Positions 45,883-55,425 of a DNA stretch of 64,000 nt are shown here, in pieces (the first letter of the stretch is position 1; each line of letters opens with the position of its first letter). Both the position numbers and the translations under genes were made by a program. The notes under the pieces were generated by a model that was not told the origin of the DNA, ran no database searches, and saw only the letters and a program-made list of their open reading frames with translations. Source of the stretch: Teratosphaeria epicoccoides (Eukaryota > Ascomycota > Dothideomycetes > Mycosphaerellales > Teratosphaeriaceae); assembly GCA_021401465.1 (NCBI GenBank), contig JADDMT010000054.1:1-64000 (forward strand), written 5' to 3'.

Positions 45883-47544
45883 ATGGCGACCCTGGGCATT
45901 CCAATCATACCTTCCGCGGCGCTCGTGATCTTGCTGAGCCTGGCCACTCACCGCTACATCATATATCCAGCCTTCCTGTCGCCCTTGGCCAAGGTACCTA
46001 ATGCTCACTGGTCTGTGCCCTTCACCCGTCTCTGGATCCTGTACCATCGCTACCACGAGACTGAGACTCCTGCTGCCCATCATGCCCATCAGAAGCTCGG
46101 CCCAATCGTCAGGATTGCGCCAAACGATCTTAGTGTGAACAGCATAGATGGAGGTACCCGCTCAATCTATGCTGGTGGCTACGAGAAAGGCGATTGGTAC
46201 AAGAACATTTTCAACAATTATGGCATCATGCCTATGTTCGCCATGCCAGACCGTGGTCCGCATTCGAAGAGGAAGCGCATGCTGAGCAATATCTACGCGA
46301 AGACAACGCTACAAAATTCGGCATCTGTCCGCGCCAAGAGCAAGGTCCTTCTCGACGAACGTCTACTACCACGCCTGCATGAGATGGCCCTATCGGGACA
46401 GCCGATCGAGTTGTACGATGTCTTCGCGGCCGTGACTATGGACTTTGTCTCTGCCTACATTTTTGGCCTTGTAAACTCCAGCCAGATGATCGACAGACCG
46501 AACATGGAGAAGAAGTTTTTCAGGGATTATAAGGCCAGACAACGATTCCAGTTTTGGAATCAGGATCTTCCCCGAGTGACAGACTTCCTAAAGCAAGTTG
46601 GTTTGAAGTGGCTCATTATTCCCAGCTGGGTTGATCAGGCCAACGCAGACATCGAGACGCTAGTGTTGGACATGTGTGACGGCGCCGAGAAGACTTTGCA
46701 AGCAATTGAAGCAGACTGTCCTGACAAGAAGCCGGGGAACTATCCTACAGTGTATGCTCAGCTCCGCAACGCCCTTCTCAAGGAGAGCGCCACGAAACGC
46801 GATCTGAATCAGTCGATCTCGGATCGTGTCCAGGAACAACGCTTCGAAGTCGCCTCTGAGCTCCTCGACCATACTTTAGCAGGCTTTGACACCTCATCCA
46901 TCACCCTCACATTCTTTGCGTGGGAAATCAGCCGTCCCTGCAACCAAATGTGGCACGATGCCCTTCGGCAGGAACTCGCGGCCGTGAGTAATATACACGA
47001 CGCGAAGACGGTGGATGGGTTGCCAGTGTTACATGCTACACTCATGGAGACACTGAGGTTGCACGCCGCCATTCCCGGAAACCAGCCTCGTATTACACCT
47101 CAGGCCGCTGTGCTAGGTATGAAGGATGATCCAGGAGGTGGTCCTTATCTGACGAACCTCCCGGCTGGAGTTCGTGTACAATCGCAAGCTTGGTCACTCC
47201 ATCGCAATCCTGACGTCTTTCCCGATCCCGAAAGCTGGAAACCAGGACGATATCTAAGTCCATGCGTCAAATCTTACCTAGCACTATCAGCTTATTCCTC
47301 GCAAGCAGAGTTTGATTCGGCGACTCAAAAAATGAGTAAATGGTTCTGGGCTTTTGGGTCCGGTGGACGGATGTGCGTTGGAAGCAACCTTGCCATGCTG
47401 GATATGAAAGCCATCATTGCTGCTATCTGGAAAAGGTTCAAGACCGAGGAGGTCGATGGCGGCGGCATGGTGCACAGAGGTGGCTATGTTGCCGAGCCAA
47501 TGGGAGTCGATGGCAAGTTCTGCCTGGTGAGACTGAAAGCATAA
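45883..47544 (+). CDS. Cytochrome P450 monooxygenase
   Basis: Single exon, 553 residues, full-length for a microsomal P450. An N-terminal anchor (PSAALVILLSLATHRYIIYP) is followed by the Pro-containing hinge region. The I-helix oxygen-binding motif is LAGFDTSSITLTF; the K-helix ExxR is METLRLHAAIPG; the heme loop is FGSGGRMCVGSN, with Cys498 the thiolate ligand. The sequence APNDLSVNSIDGGTRSIYAG resembles CYP65/benzoate-hydroxylase-like fungal P450s (EPNEIHVND-type), so a role in aromatic or secondary metabolism is plausible, but the substrate is unknown. No intron is apparent, unusual for this type. A second, unrelated P450 follows on the same strand 940 bp away. Confidence 0.9.
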   Translation: MATLGIPIIPSAALVILLSLATHRYIIYPAFLSPLAKVPNAHWSVPFTRLWILYHRYHETETPAAHHAHQKLGPIVRIAPNDLSVNSIDGGTRSIYAGGYEKGDWYKNIFNNYGIMPMFAMPDRGPHSKRKRMLSNIYAKTTLQNSASVRAKSKVLLDERLLPRLHEMALSGQPIELYDVFAAVTMDFVSAYIFGLVNSSQMIDRPNMEKKFFRDYKARQRFQFWNQDLPRVTDFLKQVGLKWLIIPSWVDQANADIETLVLDMCDGAEKTLQAIEADCPDKKPGNYPTVYAQLRNALLKESATKRDLNQSISDRVQEQRFEVASELLDHTLAGFDTSSITLTFFAWEISRPCNQMWHDALRQELAAVSNIHDAKTVDGLPVLHATLMETLRLHAAIPGNQPRITPQAAVLGMKDDPGGGPYLTNLPAGVRVQSQAWSLHRNPDVFPDPESWKPGRYLSPCVKSYLALSAYSSQAEFDSATQKMSKWFWAFGSGGRMCVGSNLAMLDMKAIIAAIWKRFKTEEVDGGGMVHRGGYVAEPMGVDGKFCLVRLKA

Positions 47545-48484
47545 TCCCGATCAAATCTCGCTTGAGAAGGACATGCAACGTGTTGACGGCGCTGAGCGTG
47601 AAGGCGTAATCAGGGGAGAGTGCCTAGTGATTGTCCAGTCTCGGTGCAGTTCCGTGTAACAGCCAGCTGAATGTTAGCTACAGCGACACAGGAGCGTCCA
47701 ATGCTGCATCTCGGTTTGACTATCGGGCCTAACAGGGATCCAGTGGTTTTGCAGGCTCTTACGCGATAGCGCGAGCGCGTCGAGCTCGAAAAGTGCTAGA
47801 CCAGATGATCTAGGTCCCGAGATATGCGTGCTCGAAGATCCAATAGCAAGCTTCGAGCGCGAGCATCCTGACGACCTCGCTCTTTGCCCACCACGAGCAT
47901 GCGACACCAAGGAACTTCAGATACACACATGCCAATGCAGGGATACCCCGCCCCACCCACGCCAAGCGGCTTGGACTCATCATACCCCTAGGCGGGCCAA
48001 ATCCTCCGACAGCACCTACAAGGACCTTTGCGAACACCTTTACATGTGAGCTCGGATATGAGTAAAACACACACGAATAACACCCACTGGACACGCATCG
48101 TATGTGATCATTCAATGGTGAGAATAGCATTGGGCTGTTCTGAGTGCCTCCAAGATCTTGCAGGCAACGGATCTTACAAGAATCCAGCGGTGTTACAAAT
48201 GGTTCAAGCTATGATCGCCTACCTGATCGAGGCTGCAGAGGTGCCTGCAAGTTTCCATGCACCCGGCGCAGAGGGTGCTTACCGACCTCGCTTTGATTCG
48301 GGAAACACGTTAATTGTCTTGGAAAGCTGTATAGCAACACAAGCGGTGCTCGGGATTTGTGCACGACTGCATCTCCCTGCTCTTTCTTCGCTACATATAT
48401 CCCTACGCAAACCACCGACTGGAGCTCATCATCCGCAGCCTCAACACGACACGAGCCCAGCAAGGTTGAACTCCAACAGACATC
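47545..48484. other. Intergenic between the two P450 genes
   Basis: Promoter region of the second P450. A long ORF (48028-48699) is open here but overlaps the P450 start in another frame and lacks any feature. Confidence 0.5.
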
Positions 48485-50142
48485 ATGTCATCAGTCTCCA
48501 ACATTCAACATGTCCTGCAAACCACGCCAGTCACCATGCGACTGATTTTAGCCGTGATCGCCTTCGGGTTGATCGCCTTTGTCTTCTACAAGGGCTCTTC
48601 GGGCTCTTCCAAGGGCTCTTCGGAACCGCCGCACGCAGGGTTCCCAGTCATCGCTCTGGACGAAAGAGGCCTGGACCCGAAGCGTTCATGGTTCACTGAC
48701 GGTGCTGCTGTGGTGCTGAAAGGGATTCGCGACACGAAGGACGAGATCTTCCAGATTATTGGTGGGAGGGGACCGATACTGATCCTCCCTAGCAGATACT
48801 GGGACGAAGTGAGGAACAATCCGGCGTTGGATTTCCACGAAGCAACTAGGGACTTCTGGTTCATGGATTATAACGGTTTCGAGCCCATGTTGGCGCTATT
48901 GGAAGATGAAACGCTCCTGGCTGAAGTCATTCGAGGGAAGCTCACTCAATCCGTGGGTGCCATGACTCACCATCTCGTCGATGAGACTACGAGGTCCATC
49001 AACGACAGCTTGGGCTATAATTCTGATTGGACGACGGTGCTGCTGAAGCATGATCTCATGTCCGTCGTTTCTCGCGTCAGTTCTCGAGCCTTCTTGGGAG
49101 AGACACTCTGCCGGAACGAGACATGGCTCAAGATTGCCCAAGATTATGCAACGGATAGTTTTATCGCTGCATCATTCTTGCGCATGTGTCCTTCCTTCAT
49201 CAGACCCTTGGCACATCGAACCGTGCCGGTCTGTAGAAGGATACAGAAAGAATACCGCGTTGCGTCTGAGCTAATAAAACCAGAAGTCCAACGCCGCATA
49301 CAGAGGACCAGGAAAGCGCTTGCAGAGGGCAAGAAACCAGAGAAAACGGCAGACACGATTGGCTGGATGCTCGAGGCTGCATTGAAACGAGGTGTCGCCG
49401 AAGCAGAAAGCTTTGACTATGCTAGTGTGCAGCTCTTGATGTCTGTTGCGGGCATTCACAACACTACCGAGCACTGTGTGCAAATGATCATGGCAATCTG
49501 TGAGCACCCTGAAATCGTGGCTTCGCTACGCGCAGAGATTATACAAGTGATCGGTTCGGAAGGTTGGACCAAGAACAGTCTTTACAAACTCCGTCTCATG
49601 GATTCTTTCCTTAAGGAAGTCCAGAGAGTGAATCCTCCAGGGCCCGTGGACCAGATGCGTAAGGTCATGTCTGACGTTAAACTCTCCAACGGGAAGACTT
49701 TACCAGCTGGGTCCAAGATCAATTTCACGACACCTTATAATGATCCGAACATTTACGAGCACCCTGAACAGTTTGACGCCGCGAGATTCCTGAAGTTGAG
49801 GGACAGTCCTGATGGAGAATCAAAATGGCAGCTTGTCTCCATCAATAGTGGGCATAGAGCATTTGGAGGCGGCAGATATGCTTGCCCTGGGAGATGTGAG
49901 TGTCATCATCTACCACATTCCATTTCGAACTCAGCTGATTTTTTCCAGTCTTGGCAGCGGCGGAGCTCAAGATCATTCTTGCGCATCTCCTCATTAAATA
50001 TGATTGGCGACATGATCCAGCTGGGCCACTACCGCGGATCCATCGGGAGGGACTATTCCTTACGAATCCCACAGTCAAGGTACAATGTAGGCGACGCAAG
50101 CCAGAAGTTGATCTTGATGTCGTCCTACAGGACGAGGCATGA
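48485..50142 (+). CDS. Cytochrome P450, ent-kaurene-oxidase-like fungal type
   Basis: Two exons, 48485-49895 and 49949-50142, with a 53-nt intron (GTGAGT..TTCCAG, phase 1), give 534 residues. The intron splits the heme loop: exon 1 ends FGGGRYACPGR, with Cys467 the heme ligand, and exon 2 continues FLAAAELKIILAHLLIKYDW. Without the splice the frame reads a nonsense tail. The membrane anchor is RLILAVIAFGLIAFVFY. The I-helix is VAGIHNTTEHCVQM; ExxR is EVQRVNPPGPVDQMRKVM. The MRKV and SNGKTLPAGSKI pattern recalls the CYP68/CYP503 group, whose members oxidise terpenoids and gibberellin precursors. A short GSSGSSKGSS spacer follows the anchor. No terpene synthase is nearby, so substrate is unknown. 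Confidence 0.9.
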
Positions 50143-50224
50143 GGCAGTTGATCACGTGCTTGAACACGCCCGGTCAGGATTGCAACTCATTATCTACGTA
50201 TCTCCTACAGATCTAGATAACTGA

Positions 50225-52076
50225 TACACAATACAAATCCTTGACGCGTTCCGAGCACCTCACATCATTCTCCACGTGCCTGCTGTTCTACGGTGGTGGC
50301 GAGCGATTCAGGCCCCTAGCGCTGGAAGCCTCTCGCACGAGCTAGGGGGCCCTTGCGCGCACTCTCGCATCGGACATCTCAGACTGGATACTCCCTTTCC
50401 ATGAGTTCGCCTCACTGCCAGGCAAACTCGCGCACGGAAGCTCGCTTCTAACAGCCAGCGGAATGTCAGGTCGACTAACCAGGCGACGGTGCCCGTTTGC
50501 TAAAGGAGATCAAGAGGAGCTAGGTCAGCTCTATTCACTTGGTCCCAATGTAAGTGTCGGCGCCATCTGTCCTTCCCTATGGCTCCACGGAGAGAGAGCG
50601 ACGAACACACCAGTGTTCACCAGCCTATGCTGGAGGTCTTTGTGCTGTGTATCAGATGGTCTAGGGTGGTGTGCGAAGGCCATGCGAGGATGCGAGACTG
50701 AACATGACGACTCGGCGACAACAGAAGGATGCCGGATACGGCGCAATGACAACAGGCGCCAAGGGCTCGCTTGCCAGCTGTCGTTGAGACAGTTGTTGGT
50801 GGCGGCATTGGCGGGAGCAGGTGATGTCGATTGCTCGGTGTGGATGTGCTCTGCAATTCTCATTCATATATCAACGATGTAGATGCCTGGATCAAGATCG
50901 ATCAATGAGATGACTCTGTACTGCTTTGATCCTTCTCGTCGCGGTGGACGAGAGACTGGCGAAGAAAGCAATGAAGCAAGCAGCACGAACGCCACGACAG
51001 CCTGGTTCCTGCTCCTTTGCCTCATTGTATGTGCTGCCATCCGGAGCAAAGATCTCTCCATCATCAGGTCTCATGCAAGCGAATATGAATATTCGTATCC
51101 ATGAGCTCGCAATGGCTCCTACGACAGCCAGACCATTCCACTCTAAACGCGCCCGTACTCACCCCAAGTCGAGATTACGGTCGTGAGAACACTCAGCGCC
51201 AAGTTATCGCTCTGCGCGCTCGGCATCGCAAATGCTCGGGTCGTCTGGATGTGAGGCCATTGCCAAATAAGACGCTGTCAGGAAGTCTCCATTGGCGAGA
51301 CTGGAACACAGCTCCGCATCAAAGACTCAGGGAACGGCGATGGCACTTGCGAGGCCTCTGGCGAGGAGGAGGACAAAATTTTGCAAATGTGCACCAACGT
51401 TGGTCACGACCACCACTACAAATCTCCGGTATGCGAGAAGCATACTCCTTGTAAGAGGTAAGTGCTGATTGGTAGAAGGGTACCTTGTGTCTAAGACACT
51501 CACATGCCTGCCCCCTATCGCTTTTACAGGATGTAAACTGGGTGCCAGCCAGATATCGCGAAAGATGCTGCGGACGCACGGCATGCCAGCTGTAGTCGAA
51601 AAGATGGTATCAACGGCACTGAGCGCAAATGCGCTATACAGATCGAAGCACTTGGAGCCTAGGCACGACAATGCTTCTCGATTGTGTAATCGCGAATGTC
51701 TGGGGTGTCGGAGCTCTGGCCCGAGCCAAATCTCGAGTTGATCGTGGTTGTGACAGGTTGCTGCGATGACAGGTTGCTGCGATGACAGGTTGCTGCGAGA
51801 GTACGCACGCGCAAAAGAAGAGAGGTAGATACCGCTCTCCGAGGCTTCGCTCCACTTCTTGTCATTACAGGTCCAGATTGTCGAAGAGCCGTAAAAAGCA
51901 CGCCAGACGTCCGCTAATCTCGTCCATATGTCCCTGTTCCACCATTAGCACCGCCGCCCGAAGTACGACTGCTCTGGTCCGGTATATCACGCGATCTCGT
52001 GCGTTTCGACAGCATACACGCCATTTTCAGCTTTCATTCTCCCTCAATACCAATCGTCTCTGTGAGAGCCCCAACA
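50225..52076. other. Gene-poor stretch with a short tandem repeat
   Basis: No supported gene. On the minus strand, 51025-50864 encodes a 53-residue ORF with a signal-peptide-like start (MRQRSRNQAVVAFVLLASLL), but nothing else supports it. A 16-bp triplicate lies at 51751-51798. Confidence 0.4.
51751..51798. repeat. 16-bp direct repeat, three copies
   Basis: TGACAGGTTGCTGCGA occurs three times head to tail without mismatch, about 280 bp upstream of the first member of the small secreted protein family. Confidence 0.95.
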
Positions 52077-52578
52077 ATGGAACTCTTGAGCATAACATCG
52101 GCCATTGGTGGACTTTGCGTTACAAGCGCTTGTGCCTGGGTGCGCAGCCCTCCAGTTTTCCAATACGCAAAGACAAGATAGACTTTTGCGCTGGTCTCCA
52201 AGATATGACCGACGTACGGCGACTGAACTCGCTGACTGCTTGCTTCAAAATAGAGCTGCATCATGGACGGCATCGGCGGGGGCGTGTGCTACCCAAGCAA
52301 AGCCGAGCACGGCGGTAACAATTCCACCCCGTCCCGCAGACGTGCACGGTCGTGAGTTGCTTACATGGTTCACGACAGAGTGAAGTACTGACAGCCCAAC
52401 GCACCCACAGGCCAATCCCTGTAGGCGGATGATGAGCGACTGCATGCCGAATAACCTTCAGGACGAGCTCACGCCGGCTGGCTGGCGCGCAAAAGTGCAG
52501 TTGAGAAGTGTCAGAAGGATCGAGAAGTCATCGACCGAGCATAATGTCGATGCGGCAACGGAATGGATGCGGTGGTAG
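52077..52578 (+). pseudogene. Small secreted Cys protein family, copy A (appears frameshifted)
   Basis: Exon 1 (52077-52139) encodes a 21-residue signal peptide ending CAW, immediately followed by donor GTGCGC. Exon 2 (52254-52351) starts after AAAATAG, preceded by a GCTGAC branch site, and reads SCIMDGIGGGVCYPSKAEH. Exon 3 (52411-52578) starts after CCCACAG with CTGAC upstream and reads ANPCRRMMSDCMPNN, 55 residues to the stop. Exon positions, phases and Cys positions match copies B and C. Exon 2, however, is 98 nt where copy C has 99, so joining exon 3 in the homologous frame fails; a one-base loss between the codons for AEHGG and the end of exon 2 would explain this. Either a recent pseudogene or a sequence error. 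Function unknown; not a family I can name. Confidence 0.5.
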
Positions 52579-53225
52579 CAGAATAGCGGAATGCATGTTC
52601 CTCTCGTCTTTCTCGCCTTAAATGGATGGCCAGCGTCTATCGTGCAGCTGAGACTGTCACTGAAGTAGGCATGCACATTACCTCAATGCTTGGCCATGTG
52701 GCAATGATCAGACGGATTCAGACACCGTTCAAGGCTTATGATCGCGAACGTCCGCTCATAGCAAGCCGGCAGTGACGGCCAGCTGGTCACGATGGCAATT
52801 TCTGAGCAACAGCCACATACTAGGCTCAGATGGATTGACGTCCAGGCTGGCTGATCCGAAATGTCTGGTCAAGAAGGTCGCTGATGATGGCCTTGACATC
52901 TATTTCGTATTTCGACCGTTCTGTGGAGAATAGACGAGCGAGATCAGGGATACAAGACGGCCTGGATGGGCATCACGATCAAATCTGCCACATCGTCTAC
53001 GCTACGCCACCAGCAGCAACGCAAATACCACTGAATCTAACGCCAGAGCCCAGGATTTCTTGTCGTTCAATATTTTCAGTCTTTTCGTCAAAACATCAAT
53101 CGCAAGCAGGGCCCGAAGCCGAACCAATACCTTCCAATCCCACGTCCATCCAAGAAACAGCAGTCCGCACCAATGCCCTTTTTGGCCAGCGTCTTCGTCA
53201 GCCCAAAGCTCCCGCCTCTTCCTCA
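52579..53225. other. Intergenic
   Basis: About 650 bases between copy A and the six-cysteine secreted protein gene; no further gene seen. Confidence 0.45.
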
Positions 53226-53501
53226 TCAATCCTCTTTGCACGATGCTGATGGAGCGCCGAACTGTGGACATGCTACTTTCCAGCCGGACTCCTTGAATGT
53301 AGGGGGAATAGTATTGATACAGTATCGTGGATTTTCTGAATTGACGTAAGCTCCATTAACGTTGCGGCAGACTTTTATTGTAGCTTCGTCGTCGCTTCTG
53401 AAGTCCAATCCGGCGCAGCGGCATGTATTGCTTTCCTCAACCGCGTACGCTGTGGAGGCGAGGCTCGCGAGGAGCACAGTGGTGATGGTGCAGGACTTCA
53501 T
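53226..53501 (-). CDS. Small secreted six-cysteine protein
   Basis: Single exon, 91 residues. The ATG at 53501 is chosen because a textbook signal peptide follows it (MKSCTITTVLLASLASTAYA); upstream in-frame sequence is CA-repeat. The mature 71 residues contain six cysteines, in CRC, KVC, YC, AC and SC, a number compatible with three disulfides. The C-terminal part reads FKESGWKVACPQFGAPSASC. Such size and Cys content are typical of fungal apoplastic effectors or antimicrobial proteins, but I do not recognise the family and sequence alone does not give a role. No splice signals are evident. It is unrelated in sequence to the A/B/C family nearby. Confidence 0.65.
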   Translation of the reverse strand: MKSCTITTVLLASLASTAYAVEESNTCRCAGLDFRSDDEATIKVCRNVNGAYVNSENPRYCINTIPPTFKESGWKVACPQFGAPSASCKED

Positions 53502-53540
53502 TTTTCGCTTGGTGGATCCTGCGATTTGTTTTGGACAGGT

Positions 53541-53590
53541 CGTTGTCTGTGTGTCTGTGTGTCTTTGTGTCTGTCTGTGTTGTGTTGTGT
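53541..53590. repeat. GT/TCTG microsatellite
   Basis: GTCTGTGTGTCTGTGTGTCT-type tract in the 5' flank of the six-cysteine protein gene (its minus-strand leader is CA/GACA-rich). Confidence 0.85.
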
Positions 53591-55425
53591 GCGGGTCGAA
53601 AAGGATCAAGAAGATGGGCAAGGAGGGAAACATGTGGCCTTTTACCTCGTGCGGAGGCGCTCAGTAGGGGAGCAAATGGTAACCTTTGGGTTGCCGCGGG
53701 AAGCCGCGATCATGCTATCCTAGGTGGCAGTTGACGGATCCCCGATCACCATGGCTTGGTGCCCAGGCCCATGTGCGTCTCAAGTATCGAGAGCTTTCCC
53801 TTGGGCTCATGATCAAGAACTGTTTCCCCGTTAATGATGGTTCTTGAGACGAAATTGAGCGATGTTATTGGACCAGCCTTGACAGCGCGGATGTGTCGGG
53901 ATGGGCGCCGCGAACACCGAGAGGGTTCTGCTGCTGATGTTTCAAAATGTCTCGAGGAATGGTCGATTCAATGAGACATGTGAGATTGTCGATGAGCATG
54001 TTAACAGTATTTGTTCGTCTATCAGGGGTGCTTCCTCCAGCTCTCGCGCCGGAGGGTGGCGGTACGAGGCTTGGTCGCATGTGCAGGAGTGCGTTGCAAG
54101 CCATATGTCATGTATGCATAGTCTCACTGACTGCGCTACTTGCCGTCCGGAAAGAAGTATGCTAGGAGCACGACTGGAGTCTGGATAGGCGTGGCGTAGC
54201 GCTGACAGACAGAAGGTGCTTGAGCACTAGTGCGCCTGAAACCGAATGCGCTATGACTTTGTAGCGGACTCCATGCTCTTAACCGCAAGCCCATCTGTAC
54301 CGAAGGATTTGTAGCCCAGAAGTGCGGCATCATTGTTGTGTTCCTCGCGAGTCTGATGACATCTAACGAGCCACTGTGAGAGATACATTTCGACGCAAAC
54401 TGTGTATACAGGTCCTAGACCGCCAGTGTAGTCTACGGGAAGTGCCAAAGAGCTTGCAATGGACATCAAGGCTAAACGCGAACACAGAGCGTCGTCAGAT
54501 ATTTCCAAGAGAGAAATTGTCTCCCGTTGCGCAAAGTCTGGATGCACTGCTGAGCTCGAGTCCTCCCAAACCTTTCGTCCAACCCAGCGGCACCGACATA
54601 GTGTTACAATGTGTGCCGTAGCGCTGCTGGAATTAGCTTGGTGAAGACGAATGTTGCGCGAAAAATTGGGATGGCTAGACGTCAGTCATCTTGTCGGGTG
54701 GCCAATTCCACCGCTTCTCACAGTCGGTGTAGGCCAGAGTGCTGAGACCGCAGTAGAGGGTAAGACTGGCTGCCAGCCCAAGCTCATGGAGCAGGCACGC
54801 CGCCAGTAGTCATGGATCAACACTCTTGCTGCGCCGAGCAAGGCTACGGTGTGGTCAAAGGGTTCAGTGGTGTTCATGTACTCGGTCTGATCACGCGCAA
54901 AGTTGTTTGTAGCGTCAAAGCGGCGGTCGATCGTGCTGTGAGGTGAGCCAAGGACAGTTGCCACGTTTATTGCTTGGGCAAGATCTGGCCCACCGTGCGT
55001 ACCTGGCGACCTGTCTGCTCCAACTTGTATTGGTCGAGGCAAATGTCGTCCACCCATATTCAGCAGACATCTTTGCTGGTATATGTGATCTTGTGGGAAA
55101 ATAGGATCGGCATGCTTGCCGTACCCGATGCGTCCCTCCCTGAGCCCACATATATGAGATGATGGCAGTATATGTCTTGGGGGCTGAGGCCAGTGGAACG
55201 CCGTGAGGCTGACTGAAGCTATGGTGGGTGCGACATGTCATTATTTACTGCTGAGGCCTTGATGCTTCTTTGGTTACGTGCACGGATCAAGGGACGTAAC
55301 CGCCAAGACATGGAGGGTGGCTCTAGTCTCCCGTCTTCGAGGGCACAGCATCTTACACCATCACCTTTCAACCCTGCTTGGGTCCCGTATCACCTCCCGG
55401 ACAGACCGAAGGTGTGCTTCTCGTC
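53591..55425. other. Gene-poor stretch upstream of vph1
   Basis: No gene I can support firmly. The minus-strand ORF 55057-54686 (123 codons, ATG start) contains a somewhat protein-like segment (RRFDATNNFARDQTEYMNTT), and a second frame in its 3' part reads LTLYCGLSTLAYTDCEKRWN, but the two frames cannot be joined with confidence. It could be a decayed gene. Confidence 0.35.

Noticed and set aside
48028..48699. 223-codon plus-strand ORF
   Set aside because: It overlaps the start of the second P450 in another frame, has no motif or signal peptide, and its composition is that of an out-of-frame reading.
45883..50142. Secondary-metabolite gene cluster
   Set aside because: No polyketide, non-ribosomal peptide or terpene synthase, and no cluster-type transporter or regulator adjoins the two P450s within the window.
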